Shown: positions 25,536 to 34,183 of the stretch, piece by piece | How the letters are laid out: each line of letters starts with the position of its first letter | Position numbering within the stretch: position 1 is the stretch's first letter | NCBI GenBank assembly: GCA_947466075.1 | Contig: CANIBP010000021.1 | Coordinates: forward strand, 1 to 64,000 | DNA length: 64,000 nucleotides | Direction of reading: 5' to 3' | Origin: Verrucomicrobiaceae bacterium | Lineage (GTDB): Bacteria > Verrucomicrobiota > Verrucomicrobiia > Verrucomicrobiales > Verrucomicrobiaceae | Program-made: the position numbers and the translations under genes | Notes under the pieces: model-generated | Database searches by the model: none | Told to the model about the DNA's origin: nothing | Seen by the model: only the letters and a program-made list of their open reading frames with translations

Positions 25536-27905
25536 TTAGTTTGAGTGGAGGAGCGGCGCGGCGGCATCTTGGTTGATTTTTACCGAATCAAACTCAGTCG
25601 TGGTGGACGACATAGGATTGCCAGAGCAGACGAAGAGGCCGGCCCGGCCTTTGTCGTCGAAGGCAGCAGTATGTGCCATCAGCGACTCGCCCCAGTTCTG
25701 ACCATCGGCCGAGGTAAAGATTTGAATCTCCCTGCCTTTTTGAACGAGCTTGAGGTGGATCGGCAAAGTTGCCTTGCCCAGTTCTTTCTTTTTGCCGCCG
25801 TCTTGATCGCCGGACTTTTCCCGCCACCGGCAGACGAGATTGCCTGATGCCTCCACCTGGAGCAGCACATAGCGACTGCATGGCTCGGCGAGCGATTCCC
25901 GGATCATCACGCCCGAAGCTGTCGCTGGACGAGTGTCATGGGGATAGGCATTTGGGCCGCCGACGTTCGGGGCCAGACTCGTCAGACGAGCGGATATTTC
26001 CACGTCGCCCGTGACGGGCTTGCTGACGAAAACGCCCTGGTCTTTGACTCGCTGCCAAAACGCAGTCATCGCGTGCCCGCTCCCCGTGAGGGTGAACTTC
26101 CCTTCGGCCACAGAAACCGCGCCGGGAATGGGCGGTGTGTTGAGTTCATCGTAGCTCCAGCCGGGAGGCAGCGACGTGGGAGTCACAGTCACCATGCTAG
26201 TCTGCCGCACGGTGCCGATAGTCGCGGTAATCGTGCATCTGCCGGGCTGCTTGCCGACGACCATGGCGATTTGCTCGCCGATGCGCCGCACCTCGGCCAC
26301 AGCCGGATCGCTGCTGTGCCAAACTACTTCGCGCTCGAAAGTGTCACGGGGTGCGATGATTGCATTGAGCGTCGCCCGACCATTGACGGGAAGCGTGAGT
26401 GCTTGGTGGTCGAGAGTCACGCTGGTGACGGCGACCTTTGGTCGGCAGTGGATCGCCTCGTTGAGTTCGATCGTGGAAATCTGAATGCCTTCATTCTCAT
26501 TGGCGGCCGTCACATTGAGCCGGTAAATGTTCCACTTGGCTGGCTTGGCGATGGTGAACTCGCGGCGCGGTGCCTGCTCGGTAAACCCCGGAGCATTTTG
26601 CGTATCCAGCGTGGTCCAAGTCACCCCGCCATCATTGGACGCAACCAAATCCACCGTGTGCGGTAGGCGCTGTTTGTCCGCAGCAACGACTACATAGGAG
26701 GTCACCAAGTATTTCCGGCCATCGGCATGCTGATGTTGAATCCAAGTAGAGGGCTTCTTATCCAGCCAGACGCCTTTCTTGTCGCGCTCGCCTGCGCCCG
26801 TGATCGTGCCCATGCCCGCGTGAGCGTAATAGACGGTATCGAAAGTGAGATCGGCCGGGCGTGCTTTGCCAGCCACCATCAAATCCTCGAGAGCAGTCTC
26901 GACCTCGCTCTTCGGCCGTTTTTGATCCAGCACCAAATAAGAGTGTCCACGATCCTCCCCTGGCTGCCAGACATTCACCCCAGTCACAGGATCCGCGACG
27001 TTGGTCCCACCGCTGACGACCTTATACCAGGGCGCGGCTCCGCGAATGGCTACGAGACATGAAACAGGATCCCAACTCAAGCGATCACCCGCGAAACCCG
27101 TCGAGGCTGAAAGCTTGTAAGCAACGGTCAGCGGATTGTGTTCGGGCATCTCATAGGTGACGCGGCGACCGGAGCAGGTTGAGCCGCCTTCCCCGTTGAA
27201 TAGCACGGGCGTCGGCCAGGTGGAGCAGACCAGCGCGGTGGATGCCGGATCTTGCATGAAGTTAAACTCGCCGTCTTTCGCGTTCCGGCTCGCGTCTGGC
27301 GGATATTTCCCGCCCATGACATCAAGCCGCTTTACCTTCTTCGCAACGAGCGCGGGACCATCGAGGTGGCTGGCTGCATCGGCGCGGGACTTGAGCAGGT
27401 TGGCTATATTGCGCAGTGGACCGACCGCCACAATAACAACGCTGCCGTCGGGCTGTTTTGCCAATACCTCACGGTATAAGGTCACCGCATCCGGGTAATC
27501 TTTGCTGCTGGGAAAGCGATGCGGAAACTTCGCTGCGATTTCGCTGGAGTAACCCGGACGAGGAAGCAGTCCGGCGTCTTTAAGTGTGCCCACCGGAATC
27601 TCGGAACGGCCAAACCAAGTGTTCACCGCATCAATACAAGGCGCGATGAAATCTGATGAAGTACATCCGATGGTGGCCAGTAGCTTAACCTCACCGCGCT
27701 CGATCGCCCCGTGCAGAATAAACAGCGCGCCCACGTCATCGCAGTCGGCACCCATGTCCGTGTCGAATATGACATTCAGCGGCGGCTGAACGGTCTCACG
27801 CACCTTGCCGCTAGGTGCGTTGCCTGCATTAAAGACGAGGGGTTCCGCTGCGAACATCGCGATCTTGAATAGCAACGTGCAAAAAATAGTCAGGATGGTT
27901 TTCAT
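25536..27905 (-). CDS. exported nucleoside-hydrolase-like multidomain protein
   Basis: 789 aa. The signal peptide is followed at about residue 47 by the inosine-uridine-hydrolase motif (IFDTDMGADCDDVGAL), with later VAVGPLRNIANLL and NFMQDPAST supporting the same fold to about residue 350. Next come a discoidin (F5/8)-like carbohydrate-binding domain (~370-490), a Big_2-like Ig domain (VTSVTLDHQALTLPVNGRAT) and a C-terminal lectin-like domain (~590-785) with FTLTGSGHAMTAFWQ. In PVC bacteria such proteins act on exported sugar or nucleoside substrates; the exact one is unknown. Confidence 0.8.
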   Translation of the reverse strand: MKTILTIFCTLLFKIAMFAAEPLVFNAGNAPSGKVRETVQPPLNVIFDTDMGADCDDVGALFILHGAIERGEVKLLATIGCTSSDFIAPCIDAVNTWFGRSEIPVGTLKDAGLLPRPGYSSEIAAKFPHRFPSSKDYPDAVTLYREVLAKQPDGSVVIVAVGPLRNIANLLKSRADAASHLDGPALVAKKVKRLDVMGGKYPPDASRNAKDGEFNFMQDPASTALVCSTWPTPVLFNGEGGSTCSGRRVTYEMPEHNPLTVAYKLSASTGFAGDRLSWDPVSCLVAIRGAAPWYKVVSGGTNVADPVTGVNVWQPGEDRGHSYLVLDQKRPKSEVETALEDLMVAGKARPADLTFDTVYYAHAGMGTITGAGERDKKGVWLDKKPSTWIQHQHADGRKYLVTSYVVVAADKQRLPHTVDLVASNDGGVTWTTLDTQNAPGFTEQAPRREFTIAKPAKWNIYRLNVTAANENEGIQISTIELNEAIHCRPKVAVTSVTLDHQALTLPVNGRATLNAIIAPRDTFEREVVWHSSDPAVAEVRRIGEQIAMVVGKQPGRCTITATIGTVRQTSMVTVTPTSLPPGWSYDELNTPPIPGAVSVAEGKFTLTGSGHAMTAFWQRVKDQGVFVSKPVTGDVEISARLTSLAPNVGGPNAYPHDTRPATASGVMIRESLAEPCSRYVLLQVEASGNLVCRWREKSGDQDGGKKKELGKATLPIHLKLVQKGREIQIFTSADGQNWGESLMAHTAAFDDKGRAGLFVCSGNPMSSTTTEFDSVKINQDAAAPLLHSN

Positions 27906-27934
27906 GGCGATAAACCTGATTCTGACGGCCGTGG

Positions 27935-28573
27935 TTACTTATTCTTCGGCACGCCAAGATCTATACGGGTGATGTTATCGTCGCCAGCACCGTGGATGGT
28001 GATGATGGCACCTTCCTTGACCGTGGGCAGAACCTTCACGGGGTTGCCGACAAACTCGAAGTCGCCGCCGTCGATGCTTTCATAGACGGGCACATCATCG
28101 GCAAATTTGTTCATGTGGAGCTGGTTGCCGTATTTCTTGGTGTAGGCCGGGCCGAGGTCTTTGCCGAGCATCAGCAGCCGCTCATTCTTGAACGAGATGG
28201 AGGTGCCAGTCGTGCTGCCCTTCCTCGCGCCGACTCGGACGAGCGCCTTGTTTCCGCCAACGATGATCCATGTCCCGGCTTCCACCTTGCTCAAGACTTC
28301 AGCGGTGCCTGAAGGGATGTAGGAGTTGGAGGCATCGTCCCAGCGAACGACCGGGGTCTTCGCAGGAACGTCCTTCCAAACCAAGCCGCTGTAATTGCCT
28401 TTGAGCGTCAGCGTGCCGTCCTTGAATGACACGAACTTGCCATAGCCGGACTTGTCCTTCTGGTCGGCAGTGTCCGCTGCTGGAGCTTGAGCTGCAATGG
28501 GTGTCCATGGCATGACGGCCATGCCCAGCATGAGGGCGAAGGTGATGATGAGATGACGCGATGCGTGTTTCAT
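27935..28573 (-). CDS. exported protein, unknown, tandem paralog A
   Basis: 212 aa. The start MKHASRH at 28573 aligns with MKTASRH of the next gene; an in-frame ATG at 28582 exists. A signal peptide is followed by two similar blocks, YGKFVSFKDGTLTLKGNYSG and TTGTSISFKNERLLMLGKDL, then KYGNQLHMNKFADDVPVYES. The chain looks all-beta. About half of the residues match the upstream paralog at 28604-29251. No known family is recognised. Confidence 0.75.
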   Translation of the reverse strand: MKHASRHLIITFALMLGMAVMPWTPIAAQAPAADTADQKDKSGYGKFVSFKDGTLTLKGNYSGLVWKDVPAKTPVVRWDDASNSYIPSGTAEVLSKVEAGTWIIVGGNKALVRVGARKGSTTGTSISFKNERLLMLGKDLGPAYTKKYGNQLHMNKFADDVPVYESIDGGDFEFVGNPVKVLPTVKEGAIITIHGAGDDNITRIDLGVPKNK

Positions 28574-28603
28574 AAGAGGCATGGTGGTTGATACGGAGAG
28601 GGG

Positions 28604-29251
28604 TTACTTCTTCACACCGATCTCGATGCGGGTGAAGAATCCGTCCGACGGCCCGAAATAAACCGTGACCAGAGTTCCTTCCTTGATTTTGGGCAAAGCC
28701 ACAGCCGGTGTGCCTGCCAGCGTGTAGTCACCGCCATCAATGCTTTCGAACACGGGGACGTGCTCGGCGAACTTGGGGTATTTGAGCTGGTTGCCGTATT
28801 TCTTGGTGAACTCGCTCACGGGCAAGTCTTTGCCGAGCAAGAGCATCGTGTCGTCCTTGAACGAGACGAAAGTGCCGGTCGTACGGCCCTCTTTTCCAGC
28901 GCCCACAACGACGTGGGCTTTGTTTTCGGCCACGAAGATCCACGTTCCGGCCTCCACTTTCTCGAGGATCGCTGCGGAGCTGGAGGTTTTATAATTTCGA
29001 GCGGGAGCGTCCCAATGAATGACTTTGGTTGGCTCAGGAATCTTCGCCCAGCCCAAGGCGCCGGCGTTGCCTTTGAGGATCAGCGCGCCGTTCTTGAATG
29101 AGACGAACGTGCCCCAGCCAGCGTTGTCCTTCTGGTCGATCATGTCCGGTATGGGTGCCTGGGCTGCCAAGGGGGTCCACGATGCGGTGCCTAGCAGAGT
29201 GACCATGCTGAGCAAGATGCTGCTGAAGATGTGACGAGATGCAGTTTTCAT
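28604..29251 (-). CDS. exported protein, unknown, tandem paralog B
   Basis: 215 aa from ATG at 29251. It has a signal peptide (FSSILLSMVTLLGTASWTPLAAQA) and the same two-block layout (WGTFVSFKNGALILKGNAGA; TTGTFVSFKDDTMLLLGKDL), followed by KYGNQLKYPKFAEHVPVFES and ESIDGGDYTLAGTP. It lies 120 nt downstream of the NicO exporter and 30 nt upstream of paralog A, so the pair probably arose by tandem duplication within the metal operon. Function unknown. Confidence 0.75.
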   Translation of the reverse strand: MKTASRHIFSSILLSMVTLLGTASWTPLAAQAPIPDMIDQKDNAGWGTFVSFKNGALILKGNAGALGWAKIPEPTKVIHWDAPARNYKTSSSAAILEKVEAGTWIFVAENKAHVVVGAGKEGRTTGTFVSFKDDTMLLLGKDLPVSEFTKKYGNQLKYPKFAEHVPVFESIDGGDYTLAGTPAVALPKIKEGTLVTVYFGPSDGFFTRIEIGVKK

Positions 29252-29370
29252 ATTTTGTTGGGTAGATGACTTGAGGGTGGTTGATCTTGAAATCCTGACA
29301 CTGTTTGAGTTTAATAGGGGTGATTTTGTCGTCTCCTTCGCCGGGAATACCACGCGAGGGCAACTCACGG

Positions 29371-30651
29371 TTAATGGCTATGCGGGTGAGACAGTCCCTG
29401 CCAGCCTTGCCAAGCCATGAACGCTGCCAGCAATACGAGTAGCACGCATGAGATGTAAGGCGCGCGGCGCATCCATTCGCCGAAGCCGCTGTAGCGACGC
29501 TGTGCATGCTGCACGCTCCATGCGGCGATGACGCCGACGACGACCATTGTTAAAGCCAGTCCAAAGCTGAATGCGGCGACGAGTGAGAAGCCAAGCGCTA
29601 CTTTTTTCACCTGAAGACACACCAGCAAGATGGTGAAGGCCGCAGGACATGGCATGAGACCGCCGGTGATGCCAAATAGCACGATCTGCGGTGTGGTGAC
29701 AGCGCGATTGGCGAAGCGCTTCGCGATATCCTGCGCATGCGCACGCTCATGCGCGTCTTGGTATTCGATACCGTCTTTTTCCGGTTCTTCGACGGCTACA
29801 TCTGCATCCTTAGTGAAGCGCAGCCGATAGGTGTGAGCGTGATCACTGTGCCCCAAGCTCACGACGGCGAGGAACTCATGCGGCTCCGGCAACTCGCTCG
29901 TGGCTTCCCAAAAGGTGTCGCGTGCTTCAAAGACGAATTTTTGCGTGCGGCCATCGAGGCGTGCGGTTTCGATGCCGAGTTGTGTGCCTTTCGGCAATGG
30001 CACCGTTTCACCCGAAACCTTGCAGGGATAGATGCGGAAGCGTGGAGGCACGTTGGTTTCAAAAATGGATACTTCCAGCCAACCGTGACCCGTATCCAGC
30101 AACATGCCGCCATGCGGCCCCTGTTTGGCACTGCGAGTTGGTGCTGCCATGCCTGCGGGAAGGATGAGACCGCTTGGCGTCAGCGTTTCGCCCACAAGCA
30201 GTCGCGGTGAATCAGCGTGTGAGTGTGAATGGGCCTGCCATTGATCAGGCTCATCCGTTTTGGCGGCTGCAGGTGGTGCGGCGTGCTCATGCGCATGAGC
30301 TTCGGCGACTTCACGCCGCGTGCGCAGAAACATCCACACAGCCAGCGCCAGGATCATCAAAGCTGAGACGAGGTGAAAATACGGCTCTGTGTGGTCCACA
30401 TTCCACTGCCCACCGTAATACAATGCCAGTCCCGCGAGTAGCCAGATGAGCAATGAGTGCGAAATGGCTGCCGAGAGACCCAGTAGCACCGCCTGCCACA
30501 CCGTGCCGCGCACTGCGATGATGAAGGCTGCCATCATCGTCTTCGAGTGCCCCGGCTCCAGCCCATGCAAAGCGCCAAGCAAAATAGCCACGGGAATGTA
30601 GAGCCACACATGGGCGCTACCGCTTTGAATGAGCTGTGTGAAATCGGTCAT
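29371..30651 (-). CDS. NicO/RcnA-type nickel-cobalt exporter with inserted loop domain
   Basis: 426 aa. The family motifs are HGLEPGHSKTMM (29-40) in the first helix pair and GGLMPCPAAFTILL (330-343) in the second half; six membrane helices are expected. The loop between helices 3 and 4 is enlarged (~115-315), has His-rich stretches (AHAHEHA, HSHSHAD) and an extra ~100-residue domain at about 178-280 (GPHGGMLLDTGHGWLEVSIF). It is 8 nt downstream of a 145-aa gene that carries a similar domain alone. It likely exports Ni/Co from the cytoplasm. Confidence 0.85.
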   Translation of the reverse strand: MTDFTQLIQSGSAHVWLYIPVAILLGALHGLEPGHSKTMMAAFIIAVRGTVWQAVLLGLSAAISHSLLIWLLAGLALYYGGQWNVDHTEPYFHLVSALMILALAVWMFLRTRREVAEAHAHEHAAPPAAAKTDEPDQWQAHSHSHADSPRLLVGETLTPSGLILPAGMAAPTRSAKQGPHGGMLLDTGHGWLEVSIFETNVPPRFRIYPCKVSGETVPLPKGTQLGIETARLDGRTQKFVFEARDTFWEATSELPEPHEFLAVVSLGHSDHAHTYRLRFTKDADVAVEEPEKDGIEYQDAHERAHAQDIAKRFANRAVTTPQIVLFGITGGLMPCPAAFTILLVCLQVKKVALGFSLVAAFSFGLALTMVVVGVIAAWSVQHAQRRYSGFGEWMRRAPYISCVLLVLLAAFMAWQGWQGLSHPHSH

Positions 30652-30659
30652 GATGGTTG

Positions 30660-31097
30660 TTACTTCTTCTCGTCTGCTTTCTTACACTCGCAGACCCACT
30701 CAGCCTTTTTGCACTCATCACAGATCGCGGTGTTGTATTCGAGGCGTGCGGTGATGGCTTTGGCTTTAGCCGAGTCTTTATACTGAAGGATTAGCCACTC
30801 GCCGGATTTGACAACAGGAACGACGAATCCTTTGGCGTCCTTCTCGACGGTGAGTTTGGTGGGCTTGTCGCGCTCACCAGTGGTCGCGGTGAGCGTTTGC
30901 TCGGCCATGGCGACGGGTTTCATGTCTTTGTCGAGCAAGGCAATGTGAAACTTGTCACCTTTGACGGTAACTTCGCCGTGCATGGTCTCATTTTTACTGA
31001 ATTCGAGGATGCGGCCTTTGTTGGGCCCGAGTTCGACACCTTCATGAGCGAAGGTGATGGAGGCGATGAGTGAGAGGAGGATGAGTTTGGTTTTCAT
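30660..31097 (-). CDS. periplasmic protein with free-standing GPxxG efflux-accessory domain
   Basis: 145 aa. The signal peptide MKTKLILLSLIASITFA is followed by GVELGPNKGRILEFSKNETM and KFHIALLDKDMKPVAMAEQT, an all-beta domain resembling the loop domain of the adjacent NicO protein. A C-terminal Cys tail (ICDECKKAEWVCECKK) could bind metal. It overlaps the RND pump gene by ATGA and so belongs to the efflux operon. The role is probably periplasmic metal handling; inference. Confidence 0.7.
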   Translation of the reverse strand: MKTKLILLSLIASITFAHEGVELGPNKGRILEFSKNETMHGEVTVKGDKFHIALLDKDMKPVAMAEQTLTATTGERDKPTKLTVEKDAKGFVVPVVKSGEWLILQYKDSAKAKAITARLEYNTAICDECKKAEWVCECKKADEKK

Positions 31098-34000
31098 GGT
31101 TTGGGTTGTGTGTGTTGGAGTGCGGCCTTGCGGCCAAAGAGGTAGAAGACAGCGGGTGTGACCATCAGGTCGAGAAAGGTGCTGCTTACGAGTCCGCCGA
31201 CGATGACGACGGCGACGGGATGAAGAATTTCTTTTCCTGGTTGATGCGCAGCGAGCAGGAGCGGTATCAAGGCGATGCCAGCGCTCAGGGCGGTCATCAA
31301 AACTGGCACGAGTCGTTCCAGCGTGCCGCGCAGGATCATCTCGCGCGTGAATTTTTCGCCCTCATGCTTCATGAGGTGAAGGTAATGACTGATCATCATG
31401 ATGCCGTTGCGAGCTGCCACACCGCCGACAGCGATGAAGCCGACGATGGTGGCGATGCTGATGTTATCGATGAGCACCCAGGTCAGCGCGAGGCCGCCCA
31501 TGAGTGCGAGCGGGATGTTCAGCATCACCTGCAAGGCCAGCGAGATGCTGTGGAAGTAGCCATAAAGCAACACAGCCACCGCAAGCAGCACGAGGCTGAA
31601 GTAGAAGGCGATTCGTTTGGCTGCGGCCTGCTGCGCTTGGAATTCTCCTTCAAAACGGAGCGAGTAACCTTCAGGCAGCTTCACATTTTCACGCACAGCG
31701 GCCTCCCATTGGTTTACGAGTGATTCGAGGTCACGGACAGCGGTGTTCGCACCGATGACGATGCGGCGCATGGTGTTTTCGCGATTGATCACGTTTGGGC
31801 CTTTGCCTTCACGGATGTCGGCGACGAGTCGTAATGGGATGCGCTGGCCGCGATCGGTCTCGATGAGCAGTTCACCCAACTTCTCTGGTGAATCACGCCA
31901 GGACTCCGGTAGGCGCATCACAAGATCGACGGTGCGCTGGCCTTCACGCAGTTCCGCCAGCGTTTTACCGCCGAGTAACGTCGAAACTTGTTCATTGAGC
32001 CTTACAGGTTGCACGCCGTATGCGACGGCACGCTCCCGATTCACTTCAATCTTAATTTGAGGAATGGCCACCTGCGCTTCGAGGTTCACATCGGTCAAAC
32101 CGGGAATCGTTTTGGCGAGATCACGGACTTGCGCACCTTTCTCGCGCAACACATCGAGATCAGGGCCAAAAATCTTCACTGCGATCTTGGCTGAGACGCC
32201 GCTGAGCATGTGTGAGAGTCGATGACCAATCGGTTGGCCAACATTGAGAAATGTGCCGGGGATGGCTTTGAGCTTGGTTCGAATATCCGCGAAGACGAGT
32301 TCGCGTGAGCGACCTGTCTCCTTAAACTCGACATCAAATTCATTCACGCTGACTGGCATGACGTGATCGTCCTTTTCAGCACGTCCCGCGCGGCGCCCCA
32401 CGCTTTTGACTTCGTCGATGCTTTGCAGCAACCGCACGCCGACTTCACCGATCTCGTTCGATTGTGCTAGTGAGGTGCCCGGCGCATTCACCAGTGAAAT
32501 GGTGGCGCTGCCTTCATTGAAGGCGGGCAGGAATTCTTTGCCCATCATCGGGTAAAGCATGAGCGAGGCGATGAGAAGCATGCCAGCCAGCGCAATGACG
32601 AGCAGTGGTGCACCAAGGGCAAAACGCAGAAAGGTGTGCTGGACGATGAATTTCATGCCGCGCACGAGAAAACCGTCACCGTGACCTCCTGCGGCCGGTT
32701 TGAGTAGCAAGGAACACAAAACGGGGATGACCGTGAGACTGACGACAAACGATGCCGCCATGCAGGTGATCGTGGCGATGGCGATTGGCGTGAAAAGTCG
32801 GCCCTCAATGCCTTCCAGCCCGAAAAGCGGCATGAACACCAAGATGATGAGCACCGTGGCATAGAGGATGGAATTGCGCACTTCGCTAGATGCGGCGGTG
32901 ATGACTTCGAGCGCCGGCTTGGTGGGATTTTCGCGCAACCGTCTCCAAACATTCTCCACATCGACAATCGCATCATCGACGACCATGCCGATGGCCACCG
33001 CGAGGCCACCGAGCGTCATGGAGTTCACGCTGATGCCAAAGACTTTGAAAATGATGATCGTCACCGCAAACGAGAGCGGCATGGCCATGAGCGTGATGGC
33101 GGTGGTGCGGAAATTCAGCAGGAAGAGCAGCAGGATGATGGTGACCATGATGGCACCGTCGCGGATGGCTTCTTTGAGATTTCCAATGGCGTGCTCGATG
33201 AAGTCGCCCTGACGAAACATGATCTCTGCGGTAACTCCAGCCGGCAGAGTGGGCCGCAACTCTTCCAGCGCGGCCTCGATGCTACGAGAGAGCTTCAGCG
33301 TATCAAAACCAGGCGCTTTGTCGATGCTGAGCACCACGCCCATCGTGCCATTCACACTGGCGTCACCGCGCATCGGTTGCACCGCGTGTTTGACCTCCGC
33401 CACATCGCTGATGAGCACCGGACGGTCGCCCACGGTCTTGACGATGGTATGCGCGATGTCTTCCAGACGTGTCGTCATGCCGAGATTGCGCACCATGATC
33501 TCGCGCGGACCGGCTTGCAGATAACCGCTGGTCGCATTTCCCGCCGCAAGGCTCACCGCAGTCTCAACCTCTTCAAACGTGACGCCATAAGCCGCCAGAC
33601 GATGCGGATTCGGCTGCACCTGAATCTGCTTCACGCCACCACCGATGGTGAGCACCTCCGCCACACCGCTGATGCTCTGAAGGCGACGCTTGATCGTCCA
33701 ATCCGCGAGTGTGCGCAGTTCCACCGGCAAAACTTTGCCATCCTTGCTGCGCAGACCGACGAGCAAAATTTCACCCATCAGCGACGAAACGGGCGTCATG
33801 CCAGGCTTGGCACCTTTCGGCAATGAATTGAGCACCGACTGCATGCGCTCCTGCACGAGTTGCCGTGCGCGATAGATGTCCGTGCCCCAGCCGAACTCCG
33901 CAAAGACGAGCAAAAGACCGACATCCGAGTTCGAGCGCAATCGATCCAGGCCGCTGACGCCTTGCACCGCGCTTTCGAGCGGTTGCGTGACCAGCGCCTC

Positions 34001-34183
34001 CACCTCTTCAGGTGCCAAGCCTGGCGCTTCCGTCAAAATCGTGACCGTCGGCTTCGTCATGTCCGGTAAGACCTCCACCGGCAGTTGCGTGAGTGTTTGA
34101 TAGCCAAACAGCAGCACCAACAAAGCCGCCATCAAGATGAAGGGCCGGTTGTGCAGTGAGAAGCGGATGAGGTGATTCAGCAT
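31094..34183 (-). CDS. HME-RND heavy-metal efflux pump (CusA/CzcA family)
   Basis: 1029 aa, full length. It has twelve membrane helices in two halves and two periplasmic domains. In helix 4, AIGMVVDDAIVDVEN has Ala six residues before Asp and Glu seven after it. This matches the Ala/Asp/Glu pattern of CusA (Cu/Ag) rather than the Asp/Asp/Glu of CzcA, but the periplasmic Met triad of CusA is only partly visible, so the ion is open. It overlaps the adaptor gene by 7 nt. With the adaptor and outer-membrane factor it forms a tripartite proton-driven pump across the envelope. Confidence 0.93.
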   Translation of the reverse strand: MLNHLIRFSLHNRPFILMAALLVLLFGYQTLTQLPVEVLPDMTKPTVTILTEAPGLAPEEVEALVTQPLESAVQGVSGLDRLRSNSDVGLLLVFAEFGWGTDIYRARQLVQERMQSVLNSLPKGAKPGMTPVSSLMGEILLVGLRSKDGKVLPVELRTLADWTIKRRLQSISGVAEVLTIGGGVKQIQVQPNPHRLAAYGVTFEEVETAVSLAAGNATSGYLQAGPREIMVRNLGMTTRLEDIAHTIVKTVGDRPVLISDVAEVKHAVQPMRGDASVNGTMGVVLSIDKAPGFDTLKLSRSIEAALEELRPTLPAGVTAEIMFRQGDFIEHAIGNLKEAIRDGAIMVTIILLLFLLNFRTTAITLMAMPLSFAVTIIIFKVFGISVNSMTLGGLAVAIGMVVDDAIVDVENVWRRLRENPTKPALEVITAASSEVRNSILYATVLIILVFMPLFGLEGIEGRLFTPIAIATITCMAASFVVSLTVIPVLCSLLLKPAAGGHGDGFLVRGMKFIVQHTFLRFALGAPLLVIALAGMLLIASLMLYPMMGKEFLPAFNEGSATISLVNAPGTSLAQSNEIGEVGVRLLQSIDEVKSVGRRAGRAEKDDHVMPVSVNEFDVEFKETGRSRELVFADIRTKLKAIPGTFLNVGQPIGHRLSHMLSGVSAKIAVKIFGPDLDVLREKGAQVRDLAKTIPGLTDVNLEAQVAIPQIKIEVNRERAVAYGVQPVRLNEQVSTLLGGKTLAELREGQRTVDLVMRLPESWRDSPEKLGELLIETDRGQRIPLRLVADIREGKGPNVINRENTMRRIVIGANTAVRDLESLVNQWEAAVRENVKLPEGYSLRFEGEFQAQQAAAKRIAFYFSLVLLAVAVLLYGYFHSISLALQVMLNIPLALMGGLALTWVLIDNISIATIVGFIAVGGVAARNGIMMISHYLHLMKHEGEKFTREMILRGTLERLVPVLMTALSAGIALIPLLLAAHQPGKEILHPVAVVIVGGLVSSTFLDLMVTPAVFYLFGRKAALQHTQPKP

